Positions 51,980 through 61,892 of a stretch of 64,000 bases of DNA are shown here, in pieces. The notes below the pieces were generated by a model, which saw only the letters and a list, made by a program, of their open reading frames with translations, was not told the DNA's origin and did not search any database. Where the stretch lies: NCBI RefSeq assembly GCF_002014985.1, contig NZ_MUXU01000022.1:5513-69512 (forward strand), written 5' to 3'. Position numbers and translations under genes: made by a program. This DNA is from Moraxella caviae (GTDB taxonomy: Bacteria > Pseudomonadota > Gammaproteobacteria > Pseudomonadales > Moraxellaceae). Each line of letters opens with the position of its first letter. Within the stretch, counting starts at the first letter, position 1.

Positions 51980-53192
51980 GAGCTAATCTCCGTGCAGTTT
52001 GACGTTTGATATTGGCTTGGGTAACAAAGTAGTCAAATAGTGGGGCGAACAAGTTGGCGAACAAGATTGCCAGCATGATGCCTTCTGGGAACGCAGGGTT
52101 CACCACGCGAATTACTACTGTCATAAAGCCGATGAGAAGACCGTACAACCAGCGACCTGTGTTGGTGTGGGCAGCTGATACAGGGTCTGTTGCCATGAAT
52201 ACCGCACCAAACATAAAGCCACCAATCACCAAATGCCAGTGTGGTGCTAGGCTCATCATTGGGTTTTCGCCGCCGATTAGGTTAAAGACGAACGCAGTCG
52301 CCACAAGACCAATCACCGAACCTGCAATCACACGCCAAGACGCGATTTTAGTTACCAGCAAGCCCACCATACCAATCAAGATTGCCAAAGTAGAAACTTC
52401 ACCGATAGAGCCTTGCATATTACCAAGGAATGCGTCCATCCAAGTGATGGTGTTGCCGTATGCGTCTACAAACATATCAGGTGAAACGCCCATGGCTGCT
52501 AGACCTAGCGGCGTTGCGCCAGAGAAGCCATCAACGGCTGTCCAGATGGCATCGCCAGACATATAAGCAGGATAAGCAAAGTACAAGAACGCACGACCTG
52601 CTAGGGCAGGGTTTAGGAAGTTCTTACCAGTACCACCAAAAATCTCTTTGGCAACGACCACACCAAAACTGATACCGATGGCAACTTGCCACAGCGGAAT
52701 GTCAGGTGGTAGTGATAGGGCGAACAGCACAGAAGTTACAAAGAAGCCTTCGTTCACTTCGTGGCCACGCACCACGGCAAAGATGATTTCCCATAGAATA
52801 CCTACGGCAAAGGTAACGATGTAAATTGGCAAAAATTGCATTGCGCCATACACAAAGCACGCCCAAATGCTGTTTGGATCATAGCCTGCCATGTTGGTGA
52901 TGATGGTGCGCCAGCCTTCAGCTTGCACGCCAAGATTTGCCATGGCGGTCAGCGCTTGAAAACCGACATTGTACATACCCCAAAACATCACAGGGAAAGT
53001 ACACAGCCAAACGGTAATCATGATGCGCTTTAGGTCAATACCATCACGGACGTGTGATGCGCTGTAAGTCTGTGAGCTTGGCTGACGGAAAAAGGTGTCA
53101 AACATCTCAAAGACGGCGTAGTATTTTTCGTATTTGCCGCCTTTGGTGAAGGACGGTTCCATACGATCAAAGATATTGTGAATAAATTTCAT
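51960..53192 (-). CDS. nqrB: Na+-NADH:quinone reductase subunit B
   Basis: 410-aa membrane subunit with about ten helices carrying covalent FMN on Thr in the SGATPLG motif (about residue 224-230) and riboflavin. N-terminal [30 protein letters not shown] is typical. 11 bp after nqrA. Confidence 0.97.
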   Translation of the reverse strand: MKFIHNIFDRMEPSFTKGGKYEKYYAVFEMFDTFFRQPSSQTYSASHVRDGIDLKRIMITVWLCTFPVMFWGMYNVGFQALTAMANLGVQAEGWRTIITNMAGYDPNSIWACFVYGAMQFLPIYIVTFAVGILWEIIFAVVRGHEVNEGFFVTSVLFALSLPPDIPLWQVAIGISFGVVVAKEIFGGTGKNFLNPALAGRAFLYFAYPAYMSGDAIWTAVDGFSGATPLGLAAMGVSPDMFVDAYGNTITWMDAFLGNMQGSIGEVSTLAILIGMVGLLVTKIASWRVIAGSVIGLVATAFVFNLIGGENPMMSLAPHWHLVIGGFMFGAVFMATDPVSAAHTNTGRWLYGLLIGFMTVVIRVVNPAFPEGIMLAILFANLFAPLFDYFVTQANIKRQTARRLAHVSTEK

Positions 53193-53203
53193 CTGAATTT
53201 CCC

Positions 53204-54550
53204 TTAGCCTTCCATCTCAATGCGGGTTAGGTTGTCGCGCAAAATGTCGCCAAACTCATATTTACCCGGTGATACAAAGGTGCAAAGTGCCACGTCTTCT
53301 TCGTCCAATTCCAACGCGCCAAGCTCCACAGCACTGATGATGTCTTCTACAATCAAAGCACGCAAAAGCTGGGTTGGTAGGTAGTCTTGTGGCATGACTT
53401 TTTCAAACACGCCAATCGGTACCATCGCACGCGGTGAGCCGTTGGTTGATGTGGTGAAGTCAAACTTCTTGCCTTTAAATAGATTTGACAGATAAATCGG
53501 CATTTTTGAGAAGCGATTTGCGCCCAAGGTGAAAAAGTGCATCGCTGGGCGTTCACGGCCTTCAGCAAGCGCTGAAACTTGGTTGTGGAAACGTCCAAGG
53601 AATGCCACCGCGCCTGCCGCTTGACGGCCAGACAATACCGAACCTGAGATCACGCGGTTGTCGTTGCCTTTTAGTTCGCCTGCGGTCAAATCGTTTAGGT
53701 TTGCGCCGCGTGTGGTGCGAATGTAGCGTGGGTTTTGCACCACTGGGCCAGCTAGGCTAATCACACGGTCGGTGTGGATTTTACCTGTGGTGAACAGCTT
53801 ACCAATGGCAATCACGTCTTGATAACCGATGGTCCAAACAGTTGTGCCACGGCCAATCGGGTGCAAGAAGTGAATGTGCGTGCCTGCGTTGCCCGCTGGG
53901 TGTACGCCTGTAAAGCCTTCATAGACGGTTTGGTTGGCGACAATGGCAGCTTTGGCAGGTGCTTTTTCGCCATGGCAAACGTAAGTTTTTGGGCTAAGCG
54001 TTGAAATCACAGCCAAGCCGTCATTGAATGCGTCAATTTCGGCATCAATGATGTCGGCAGGATTGACAGCAAGCGGATTGGTGTCAGTGGCAGTTACAAA
54101 AATCGCAGCTGGTGTGCTGTCAATTTCTGGCGTGCGGCTAAATGGGCGTGTGCGAAATGCTGTCCATTCGCCAGAAGCCACGAGTTGTTCTTTGACGGTT
54201 TCACGGTCAATAGAAGCCAAATCGCTAGGCAAATAGGCGTTGAAAGTAATCTCTTCGCTAGAAGCAGGATTGGTTTGGATCACCAAACTTTCAAACACAC
54301 GGCGTTCGCCACGGTTAATCGCTACCACCTGACCGCTGACTGGCGCGGTGTATTTTACGCCTGCGCGTTTTTTGTCTTCATAAAGCACCTGTCCTTTGAC
54401 AACGACATCGCCTTCTTTGACGTGCATTGTTGGACGCATACCGATGTAGTCGTAGCCGATCAGTGCGACCTGAGTTGGCGTGTGCTCGCTAATCTCTTTG
54501 ACGGGTTCGCCCGTGATGGGCAAGTCCAACCCTTTTTTGATGGTAATCAT
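53204..54550 (-). CDS. nqrA: Na+-NADH:quinone reductase subunit A
   Basis: 448 aa, soluble subunit near the quinone site, beginning [16 protein letters not shown]. The frame is open 49 codons upstream to 54697, but that extension is unlike the family. First gene of the sodium-pumping respiratory complex I substitute, which links NADH oxidation to a sodium gradient. Confidence 0.96.
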   Translation of the reverse strand: MITIKKGLDLPITGEPVKEISEHTPTQVALIGYDYIGMRPTMHVKEGDVVVKGQVLYEDKKRAGVKYTAPVSGQVVAINRGERRVFESLVIQTNPASSEEITFNAYLPSDLASIDRETVKEQLVASGEWTAFRTRPFSRTPEIDSTPAAIFVTATDTNPLAVNPADIIDAEIDAFNDGLAVISTLSPKTYVCHGEKAPAKAAIVANQTVYEGFTGVHPAGNAGTHIHFLHPIGRGTTVWTIGYQDVIAIGKLFTTGKIHTDRVISLAGPVVQNPRYIRTTRGANLNDLTAGELKGNDNRVISGSVLSGRQAAGAVAFLGRFHNQVSALAEGRERPAMHFFTLGANRFSKMPIYLSNLFKGKKFDFTTSTNGSPRAMVPIGVFEKVMPQDYLPTQLLRALIVEDIISAVELGALELDEEDVALCTFVSPGKYEFGDILRDNLTRIEMEG

Positions 54551-55202
54551 AAGCGGATACTTACTCTTAGTGAATTGACCATACCAGACTCCTGTTGGTA
54601 TTTGTAAGCATAGCTTACATAACTTTAACGCTGACCTTACGGACGTAATTTGATTGAAATCCATGTAGTTGGTCAAGTGGGTTTGAGAAAGTGGCAATCA
54701 TTGCGCCTTTGCCAAAACACATTAACCGCTTAGATGTCCTTATGGTTGCCATGCTTAAAACACACGGCAATTTCAACCAAACACGCCCAAACTCCTTAAC
54801 AACACGTTAATGCTGAAAATACAGTGGCGACTGGCTACCTAATTATTGCAATCTTACGCAATCATCACAATACCGCACAAACAGCAACGTACGATATTGA
54901 AATATTTGCGTTTTAGATACACAAATAACCTAACCATTATACGCCAAATCATTGAAAAATTACAGTGTTTTTTACCGCTTGGTAGATTGTTTTGCGCAAA
55001 TGTAACGCTTTTTTGATGATTGATAACCGATTGTGAGCAAGGCTTTGGCTGAATGTGGCTGGCGAAAGTTTGGCTTTGGCGTAAGATTGACATAAAAAGT
55101 TTGCCGTAATTTGCCGTAAATAGATGAAACTTTGCCCAAGAACTGCTACAATGATTGATAAACTGTTTAACCAAATTGCCTAAAAACTCATAAGGAAAAG
55201 TT
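54551..55202. other. Long gap between nqrA and hisA
   Basis: 652 bp between divergent genes. A minus-strand TATAAT (54941-54936, in GCGTATAATGG) is about 380 bp from nqrA, implying a long nqr leader if used. No RNA motif recognised. hisA has AAGGAAAAG just before its ATG. Confidence 0.45.
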
Positions 55203-55934
55203 ATGTCTATGCTTATCATTCCTGCCATTGACCTAAAAGATGGCAAATGCGTGCGCCTAAAACAAGGGCGCATGGAAGACGATACGGTATTTAGTGATGA
55301 TCCTGTGGCGATGGCGACACAGTGGGTCAATCAAGGCGCAAGACGTCTGCACTTGGTGGATTTGAACGGTGCGTTTGATGGCGTGCCTGTGCATAAAGAG
55401 GTGGTAACCGCCATCGCCAAGGCGCACCCAGATTTGCCAATTCAGCTTGGCGGCGGTGTGCGCAGTCTTAGCACGATTGAGCAATATTTGTCAGCAGGGT
55501 TAAATTACATCATCATCGGCACGAAGGCGGCAGAAGAGCCTGAATTTGTGGAAGAAGCGTGCCGAGAGTTTAGCGGTGCGATTATGGTGGGGATTGATGC
55601 CAAAGACGGCATGGTTGCTACGCATGGTTGGGCGAACGTTACGGACGTAAAAGCAACCGAGCTTGCCAAGCGTTTTGCAGACGCAGGCGTGTCTAGCATT
55701 GTGTACACAGACATCGCCAAAGACGGTATGATGGCAGGTGTAAACATCGAGCAGACGGTGGCTTTAGCCAAGGCGTGCGGCTTGCCAGTGATTGCGTCTG
55801 GTGGCGTAACAAATCTGGATGACATCAAGGCGCTTAAGCCATACAGCGAGCATTTGCTTGGGGCGATTACAGGGCGTGCCATTTATGAAGGGCAGCTGGA
55901 TTTGGCGCAGGCGCAGGCGTTGTTTGACGCTTAA
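55203..55934 (+). CDS. hisA: Phosphoribosylformimino-5-aminoimidazole carboxamide ribotide isomerase
   Basis: Histidine pathway TIM-barrel isomerase, 243 aa. Starts with [16 protein letters not shown] (catalytic Asp) and has [16 protein letters not shown] and [14 protein letters not shown] (second catalytic Asp). Separated from other his genes here, a single-gene unit. Confidence 0.97.
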   Translation: MSMLIIPAIDLKDGKCVRLKQGRMEDDTVFSDDPVAMATQWVNQGARRLHLVDLNGAFDGVPVHKEVVTAIAKAHPDLPIQLGGGVRSLSTIEQYLSAGLNYIIIGTKAAEEPEFVEEACREFSGAIMVGIDAKDGMVATHGWANVTDVKATELAKRFADAGVSSIVYTDIAKDGMMAGVNIEQTVALAKACGLPVIASGGVTNLDDIKALKPYSEHLLGAITGRAIYEGQLDLAQAQALFDA

Positions 55935-55952
55935 AAAATTCGCTTTAAGAAT

Positions 55953-55981
55953 AAAATCCGCTTGTGTGAGCGGATTTTTTT
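55953..55981 (+). terminator. Terminator after hisA
   Basis: AAAATCCGCT / AGCGGATTTT perfect 10-bp stem with loop TGTGTG and T run. Confidence 0.92.
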
Positions 55982-56030
55982 GTGTTTTTAAAATTTAATA
56001 ATTTTAAAGGATTGTGTTGAAAAAGGTGTG

Positions 56031-56143
56031 GGTTGGGTTACGCTTGTAAAAGCCCAACGAATTTAAAGACCTTCCTAAAAAAGTTGGGTTGCGCTTTTGC
56101 TAACCCAACTTACGGCTTGTTGCAACCTAACCTACGACCGAGA
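56031..56143. repeat. GTTGGGTT repeat element
   Basis: Contains AAGTTGGGTT (56081-56090) / AACCCAACTT (56102-56111), a perfect 10-bp inverted repeat, and GTTGGG (56032) / CCCAAC (56053). The style recalls dispersed GGGTTGCG...AACCC intergenic repeats seen in other gammaproteobacteria. It sits between the hisA and rnr terminators. Whether it is dispersed needs the full genome. Confidence 0.5.
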
Positions 56144-56157
56144 TGGTTTTTATCATC

Positions 56158-58437
56158 TCACTTCCTAGCCTTTTTCTTAGACTTTTTACCTTTTTCGGCT
56201 TTCTCGCTGCGGGATTTGCTTGCCTTTTTCTTTGATGAAACGGCATTGCCGCCTTGGGTTAGCTGCTCAACCAATGCAAAATCAATCTGCAGCAAATCCA
56301 TATTCACGCCAGCAACTTGCACGGTCAGTAAATCACCCAAACCAAACACGCTGCCACGCTCGCCAATCAGCTGCTGCGTTTTTTCATCATAGGTGAAATA
56401 CTCTTCGCCAAGATGCGAAATGTGAATCAATCCGTCAATGAACAGCTCATTGAGCGTCACAAATACGCCAAAATTGGTCACGGTGGTGATGGTTGCGCTA
56501 AATTCATTACCAACGTGGCGCTTCATATAATGGCATTTTAGCCACGTTTCCACTTCACGGCTGGCTTCTTCGGCGCGGCGTTCGGTCATGGATGTGTGTT
56601 CGCCTGCTTCGTCTAGCGATTTGTACAGTGGTTTTTTGCCTTTTTTATTAGTCACAAAATCCTTGATGGCGCGGTGCAGCATCAAATCTGGATAACGGCG
56701 AATTGGCGAAGTGAAATGGCTGTATTCATCATACGCCAAGCCAAAATGCCCAATATTATCTGCCGAATAATTCGCCTGCATCATAGAGCGCAGCAGCATA
56801 CTGTGAATGCTCACCGCATCTGGGCGGTCTTTGGTGGCGGCAATGATGCGCTGATAATCGGTGTGCGTTGGGTTTTCACTTGGAAAGGCAAGCCCAAAGG
56901 TTTTGACATAATCCGACAAGCGCAATGCCTTTTCATCGCTTGGTTTGTCGTGATTGCGATACAAGACAGGTAATTCGTGCTTGAGCGCAAAATTTGCCGC
57001 ACAAGTATTGGCAAGCAGCATCATCTCTTCAATCAGCTTGTGCGCATCGCCGCGTGTGCGTGCCTTGATGTCTTTGATGTCGCCATCTTCGCCAAAGACG
57101 ATGTAAGTTTCGGCAGTTTCAAACGCCATCGCGCCACGCTCTTCACGTTTTTTATCCAATATTTGATAAATCTGGTGCAATGTATCCACCGATTTAATCA
57201 CATCAGGATTGCGCACCAAATCATCAGGCAAAGTTTCGTTGCTTGGGTCGTCAAAAAACGCATTGACTTGATTATACGTCAGACGTGCTTTTGAGTGCAT
57301 GACGGCAGGGTAAAATTCATAGCCGGTAACATTGCCTGCGCGCGAAAGTTTGATGTCGGCAACCATGCACAGTCTGTCCACTTTTGGGTTTAGCGAACAC
57401 AGCCCATTAGACAACACTTCTGGCAACATGGGAATCACACGGTGCGGAAAATACACACTCGTGCTGCGCTCATAAGCGTCCACATCCAAAGGCGAGTTTG
57501 GCGTAACATAATGGCTGACATCGGCAATGGCAACCACCACACGATAATTACCGCCAGCACGTTTTTCGGCAAAGACCGCATCGTCAAAGTCGCGCGCATC
57601 TTCGCCATCAATGGTGATGAGCGGCAACTCACGCAAATCGGTGCGGCCTTTGCGCTCAGTGGCGCTCGGCTCTTTATAATCGTGCGCTTGCTCTAAGGCG
57701 GCAGCGCTAAATTCATCAGGAATGCCGTGATTATGCACGGTGGTTTCAATGATGAGTTCTCTGTCGTTTAGTCCTGTCAGGCGTTCGGTGATTTTGCCTG
57801 TGGCGTATTCTTGATAAGTCGGAAAATCAATGATGGCAACTTTCACGCTGTCGCCCAACTCCGCTTGCCAATGCGCCACGTCTTCATCGGTCAAGGTGAT
57901 AGGCTGGTGGGCGTTTGCACCGCCAAGCTGCACCATAAAACCTTCGTCATCGCTTGTTAAAATGCCGATAAATTCATTGTGCGCACGCTTGATGACATTG
58001 ATAATGCGTGCTTCTGGCTTGCCACGAAATTCATTGGCAACCGCTTCAACTTCATCGCCATCAAACACCACGCGCATTTGTTTTTCATGCACGAACAAAT
58101 CTGGTATATCGTCCAGCACCAAAAAGCCAAAGCCTTTGGCGTTGCTTGTGATTTTACCACGTACGATGTTTGGCAAGGGCGCAATACCAAAATGAATGCC
58201 GTCTTCACGAATCAGTTGCCCGTCTCGCAGCATGGCTTTTAGGCGGTTATTTAGGGCGAAAAATTTTTCTTCATCGCCTAGGATTTCAAAATGCATACCC
58301 AAACTTTCGGCAGTTGCCGCCATGCCTTCATTGATGAGTTTTGCCACCGTTTGTAAAATCAGCAGGCGTGAAGGAATGGGGTTTTGGTATTTGTTGGCTT
58401 CGCTGTGGGCGTTTGGGTCGTTCCAAGTGTTTGTCAT
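56158..58437 (-). CDS. rnr: Ribonuclease R
   Basis: 3'-5' exoribonuclease that degrades structured RNA, 759 aa. N-terminal winged helix and cold-shock domains, RNB catalytic domain (LITIDGEDARDFDDAVFAE with metal aspartates, NYSADNIGHFGLAYDEYSHFTSPIRRYPDLMLHR), then an S1 domain and a Lys/Arg-rich tail. A small hairpin at the stop codon (GAGATG/CATCTC) may end it. Confidence 0.95.
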   Translation of the reverse strand: MTNTWNDPNAHSEANKYQNPIPSRLLILQTVAKLINEGMAATAESLGMHFEILGDEEKFFALNNRLKAMLRDGQLIREDGIHFGIAPLPNIVRGKITSNAKGFGFLVLDDIPDLFVHEKQMRVVFDGDEVEAVANEFRGKPEARIINVIKRAHNEFIGILTSDDEGFMVQLGGANAHQPITLTDEDVAHWQAELGDSVKVAIIDFPTYQEYATGKITERLTGLNDRELIIETTVHNHGIPDEFSAAALEQAHDYKEPSATERKGRTDLRELPLITIDGEDARDFDDAVFAEKRAGGNYRVVVAIADVSHYVTPNSPLDVDAYERSTSVYFPHRVIPMLPEVLSNGLCSLNPKVDRLCMVADIKLSRAGNVTGYEFYPAVMHSKARLTYNQVNAFFDDPSNETLPDDLVRNPDVIKSVDTLHQIYQILDKKREERGAMAFETAETYIVFGEDGDIKDIKARTRGDAHKLIEEMMLLANTCAANFALKHELPVLYRNHDKPSDEKALRLSDYVKTFGLAFPSENPTHTDYQRIIAATKDRPDAVSIHSMLLRSMMQANYSADNIGHFGLAYDEYSHFTSPIRRYPDLMLHRAIKDFVTNKKGKKPLYKSLDEAGEHTSMTERRAEEASREVETWLKCHYMKRHVGNEFSATITTVTNFGVFVTLNELFIDGLIHISHLGEEYFTYDEKTQQLIGERGSVFGLGDLLTVQVAGVNMDLLQIDFALVEQLTQGGNAVSSKKKASKSRSEKAEKGKKSKKKARK

Positions 58438-58744
58438 TGTTATGGATGTTCTTTTTTTGGTTGATTTATGTCAATCATTGTCGTGTTCAGGGTCTTATGA
58501 TTTGCTAAATTTTTCACACGCCTTGATGGATTTTGAATAAGATAAAAGACGGCGCAAGAAAAGCTGCGAAATCACGGACGATTTGTTGTATCATATCACA
58601 GTTTTTTATCAACGAAATGAAAATCGTCCATTTATTTTGTTACATTGGCTTTGTTGGATGGTGAATTTGTCCGCTTGGCTGATGTGGGATTGAGATGCGG
58701 GATTGTGATAAGGGATTGTGGTGCAAGATTATAAAGGTGGTGTG
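58438..58744. other. Intergenic region between rnr and rimI
   Basis: 307 bp between divergent genes; AT-rich promoter DNA. TGTATCATATCACAG near 58589 resembles a -10 region. No gene seen. Confidence 0.4.
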
Positions 58745-59266
58745 ATGAATTTATCGTCCGTGGTGAATAAAGGCGTGGTGCGCCATCAAAAGGGTGCGCC
58801 TGCTGATGTACTGCTTGCCGATGTGTCGTTTAGCGATGTGCTGGCGCAAATCAGTGAACTTGAGCGAATTTTACAAGCTGATGACGCATGGGATAGCGCA
58901 GCGATTGGCGATGTGTTGTCGCAATTTGGCGCAGGCGTGCTGTGGCTTGCTCAAGATGATGTCGTGATGGGTTATTGTATTTATAGCGTGGTGTTTGAAG
59001 TGGCGGAAGTGCTGCGCATTGGCACGCATCCAGATTTTCAGCGGCAGGGTGTGGCAGTGCGTTTACTTGATGAATTGTTTGCGCTGTGCGGTGCAAGCGA
59101 TGAGTGCGAGAGCGTTTTGCTGGAAGTGCGCGCAGATAATGCGCCTGCGATTGCGCTTTATGAGCGTGTGGGCTTTGGGCAGATTGATGTGCGTAAAAAT
59201 TATTATCGCAATGCCAACGGCGCAAGCGGCACGGACGCACTGATTATGCAGCGGTCGCTTGGCTGA
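58745..59266 (+). CDS. rimI: Ribosomal-protein-alanine N-acetyltransferase
   Basis: GNAT acetyltransferase, 173 aa, acting on S18. The acetyl-CoA loop is represented by HPDFQRQGVAVRLLDELF and the C-terminal LEVRADNAPAIALYERVGFGQIDVRKNYY is the RimI signature. The N-terminal extension of about 30 residues is longer than in E. coli. ATG at 58745 follows AAAGGTGGT. Confidence 0.9.
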   Translation: MNLSSVVNKGVVRHQKGAPADVLLADVSFSDVLAQISELERILQADDAWDSAAIGDVLSQFGAGVLWLAQDDVVMGYCIYSVVFEVAEVLRIGTHPDFQRQGVAVRLLDELFALCGASDECESVLLEVRADNAPAIALYERVGFGQIDVRKNYYRNANGASGTDALIMQRSLG

Positions 59267-59350
59267 AAATCAGACTAAAACACGGCTAACAATACCGCCA
59301 AAAAACACAGCTAAACCAAAACCACCACCAAGCATAAATTTTAAAAACGC

Positions 59351-59388
59351 CAAAAATTTTCGCTCACGATTTGCAAGCGAAAATTTTC
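59351..59388. terminator. Bidirectional terminator between rimI and infC
   Basis: AAAATTTTCGCT / AGCGAAAATTTT perfect 12-bp inverted repeat. It closes infC, so no rpmI-rplT follow. Confidence 0.88.
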
Positions 59389-59451
59389 GTTGATGGCTGA
59401 TTTGGCGTTATTGGAATTTAATTCATCAAATCAGCTTGCCAAATCTTGGGC

Positions 59452-59973
59452 TTATTTTTTCTTGGCTGGGCCAAGCAGCATACCCATTTGGCGACCTTCT
59501 ACCTTAGGCGCTTGCTCAACGCTGGCGATTTCTTCGGTGTCGGCAATGATGCGCTCAAGCTGAGCTTTGCCAATTTCTTGGTGTGCCATTTCACGACCAC
59601 GGAAGCGGATAGAAACCTTAACCTTGTCTTTATTTTCCAAAAATTCCACGATTTTACGCAGCTTGACTTGGTAGTCGGCTTCTTCTGTGCCGGGACGCAG
59701 TTTGATTTCTTTAACTTGCGTTTGTTTTTGGTTCTTTTTGGCCTCTTTGGCTTTTTGTTTTTGGTCGTACAAATAGCGCTTGTAGTCCATGATTTTGCAC
59801 ACAGGCGGCTTGGCGTCTGGCACAATCTCCACCAAGTCAAGACCGCTGTCGTTGGCGGCTTGTAGGGCGGCTTTTAAATCCACCACGCCCAGCTGCTCGC
59901 CATCTTCTTTAACCAAGCGAACTTCTTTGGCGCGGATTTCTTCATTGATGTTTAAACGGTTTGACGGTTTAAT
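59452..59973 (-). CDS. infC: Translation initiation factor IF-3, AUU start
   Basis: 173 aa. [25 protein letters not shown], the basic linker, [21 protein letters not shown] and [14 protein letters not shown] are diagnostic. There is no ATG/GTG/TTG at the conserved start; ATT at 59973 with GGAG eight bases upstream gives the family N-terminus. An AUU start is known in E. coli infC and lets IF-3 repress itself. rpmI and rplT do not follow. Confidence 0.93.
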   Translation of the reverse strand: MKPSNRLNINEEIRAKEVRLVKEDGEQLGVVDLKAALQAANDSGLDLVEIVPDAKPPVCKIMDYKRYLYDQKQKAKEAKKNQKQTQVKEIKLRPGTEEADYQVKLRKIVEFLENKDKVKVSIRFRGREMAHQEIGKAQLERIIADTEEIASVEQAPKVEGRQMGMLLGPAKKK

Positions 59974-60037
59974 GGGAATTACTCCGAAATGGTATGACAA
60001 AGGCTCATTCTACTTTAAAAAATGACAGATTGCAAGT

Positions 60038-61207
60038 CTAAGTTCGGGCTGCGCTGCTTTTGTTTGCAAAATACAAACTTGGCAATAGCACGCAAGCTCC
60101 TGCTATAAAATAAATTAAATTTGGCGCGCCAAACGCATCCAATAGGTATCCAGATAACAGCACGGCAGGCGGTATTGCCAAATAGGAAATTAGGCGAGTA
60201 AGTGCCACGACACGACTAAGTAGTGCACGTTCGGTTTGTTGCTGGCGATAAGTAAAGTACGCAACAATAATAAACATGGAAAATAGCGAGACTAATCCCC
60301 AGATGAAAGTTAGATAAAAGACGTTATCAAACAAAGCCAGAGAAAAAATTAATCCAGCAATGACAATGGATGATCTAAAAATTATCTTATCAGTGGTGTA
60401 TTTGCCAACAATATATTTACCAGCAATCTTTGCTCCTAAAATAGACATGATGCCGATAAAAATAAAATGATAGGCGGTAAGATTTTTAGCTAAATAAAAA
60501 TGTGTGGTGTATAGCCAAATCAATGATGACAGTATCATTCTTAGACCAAAATTGACAAAAAAGAACAGGTAGGAAAAATCCATTAAGGTGGTCTGTGTTT
60601 TTAGGTAATTGACAGCTTCTTTATTGTCTTTGATGATATTGATTTTGTGTTTGGTGGTGTGAGCGCGATAGACAATGCCATAAAAGGCAGCTGCGGAAAC
60701 CAAATAAAGCAGTGGTATGATAAGCGCAATTTGCTTGTTGCTTAAAAATCCAAATAAAACACCCAAAATAGCAGGCGCAATGATGCCAGTAAAGCTATTG
60801 ATGCTGGCAATATTACCATTGACTTTTGGCAGAATGTCATGATGATAAAGCTCAGGTAAGATAGACTGAAAGACGGGGTGGTGTATGGCGGAAAAGCTGG
60901 AAATTAAAAATCCTAATAAGATGATGAAATAGACGTTGCTTTTTTCAAATGTCAAAAAAAACAGTGCCAGCGATGCCAAAAAACAGCACATCTCACCAAT
61001 GATTATCAGATGTTTTTTATTGAATTTATCGGCAAGCGCTCCAGCGATTGGCGTTAAAACAATATAAGGCAAAATATCCAAAGCGTAAGCGACAGAAACC
61101 AGTAGGGCTGATTGCGTAAGTTCTAGTACGAGCAGTGGGATAAAAAATAAAGCAATCCAATAGCCAAGCGTGGTGGCAAAATATGACAGGTTTATACGAT
61201 CAAACAT
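60038..61207 (-). CDS. MFS transporter
   Basis: 389-aa permease with about twelve helices. PIAGALADKFNKKHLIIIGE is the MFS loop 2-3 motif. It resembles drug/enterobactin-type exporters (inference). It is visibly AT-richer than neighbours (many Ile, Lys, Phe codons) and sits between infC and thrS, which are normally adjacent, so it is probably acquired DNA. Confidence 0.85.
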   Translation of the reverse strand: MFDRINLSYFATTLGYWIALFFIPLLVLELTQSALLVSVAYALDILPYIVLTPIAGALADKFNKKHLIIIGEMCCFLASLALFFLTFEKSNVYFIILLGFLISSFSAIHHPVFQSILPELYHHDILPKVNGNIASINSFTGIIAPAILGVLFGFLSNKQIALIIPLLYLVSAAAFYGIVYRAHTTKHKINIIKDNKEAVNYLKTQTTLMDFSYLFFFVNFGLRMILSSLIWLYTTHFYLAKNLTAYHFIFIGIMSILGAKIAGKYIVGKYTTDKIIFRSSIVIAGLIFSLALFDNVFYLTFIWGLVSLFSMFIIVAYFTYRQQQTERALLSRVVALTRLISYLAIPPAVLLSGYLLDAFGAPNLIYFIAGACVLLPSLYFANKSSAART

Positions 61208-61321
61208 TTTACTTTCCGCATGCCGTCCTTTGCAATGAAATATAACTGTTTTCTATTATCAATAATTTTACAAGCAAAAGTCAAATTTTTATTGCAATTT
61301 TGCAGGTTTGAAAGGTGGATT

Positions 61322-61352
61322 AAAAAAGCCTTTCATTAAAGAAAGGCTTTTT
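61322..61352. terminator. Terminator between secreted protein and MFS gene
   Basis: AAAAAAGCCTTTC / GAAAGGCTTTTT perfect stem with loop ATTAAA. Confidence 0.9.
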
Positions 61353-61362
61353 GCGAAATATG

Positions 61363-61731
61363 TCAGTAAGCGCAGAATGTGATATGTGCGTGTGTGCTAT
61401 TGGGGTATCTAATAATGTTAACTTTATGTACGCCTTTGGTGCGAGTGATCCATCGACCGTAATCAAAATCCTGTTCTTCGGGTTGCAAGGTGCGACCTTT
61501 GGGGTCTTTGACGATAATGTCTTTTGCACTGTAATAATCATAGTCAGTATAACCAATTTCTAATAATTGTCCTGCATCTAAGTGTAGTGTAAACGTTCTG
61601 CCGCTATGGTTGCCATCAAAACTACCGCAATAGCTACCTTTAGCAAACTTAATCGGTGTTACTTTAGCAAAACTCGGTGCAGACAAACCCAGCAAACAAG
61701 CCGCCACCAAAACCGCGCTTAATTTTTTCAT
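61363..61731 (-). CDS. Small secreted protein, possible lysozyme-inhibitor-like
   Basis: 122 aa with a Sec signal peptide (cut near APSFA-KV). The mature about 100 residues begin VTPIKFAKGSYCGSFDGNHSGRTFTLHLDAGQLLEIGYTD and end ITFCAY; two Cys probably form a disulfide. The FAKG...beta pattern loosely recalls PliG-type periplasmic lysozyme inhibitors, from memory and weakly. AAGGAG precedes the ATG. Upstream lies a promoter with an eight-C tract. Confidence 0.6.
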   Translation of the reverse strand: MKKLSAVLVAACLLGLSAPSFAKVTPIKFAKGSYCGSFDGNHSGRTFTLHLDAGQLLEIGYTDYDYYSAKDIIVKDPKGRTLQPEEQDFDYGRWITRTKGVHKVNIIRYPNSTHAHITFCAY

Positions 61732-61763
61732 AAAAGACTACTCCTTATAAATGATAAAAACCT

Positions 61764-61799
61764 TAAGTGAAGTATAGCAAATAACGGGGGGGGTAAAGC
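61764..61799 (-). promoter_or_regulatory. Promoter with homopolymer spacer
   Basis: On the minus strand a run of eight C (61793-61786) lies between a TTTAC-type -35 element and TATACT (-10), with a 15-17 bp spacer depending on how the -35 is drawn. Changes in run length would alter spacing and expression of the secreted protein. Confidence 0.6.
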
Positions 61800-61837
61800 C
61801 TTTTACAAAAATAATTTAGTGGGCATCAAAACAAAAA

Positions 61838-61871
61838 AAGAGACGGAAAATCCCATCTCTTTTTTGATTGC
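61838..61871 (-). terminator. Terminator of thrS
   Basis: AAAAAAGAGATGG / CCGTCTCTTTTTT stem on the minus strand with a long T run, so thrS does not read into infC. Confidence 0.88.
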
Positions 61872-61892
61872 ATTGCTTATGCCAAGGCTGCG

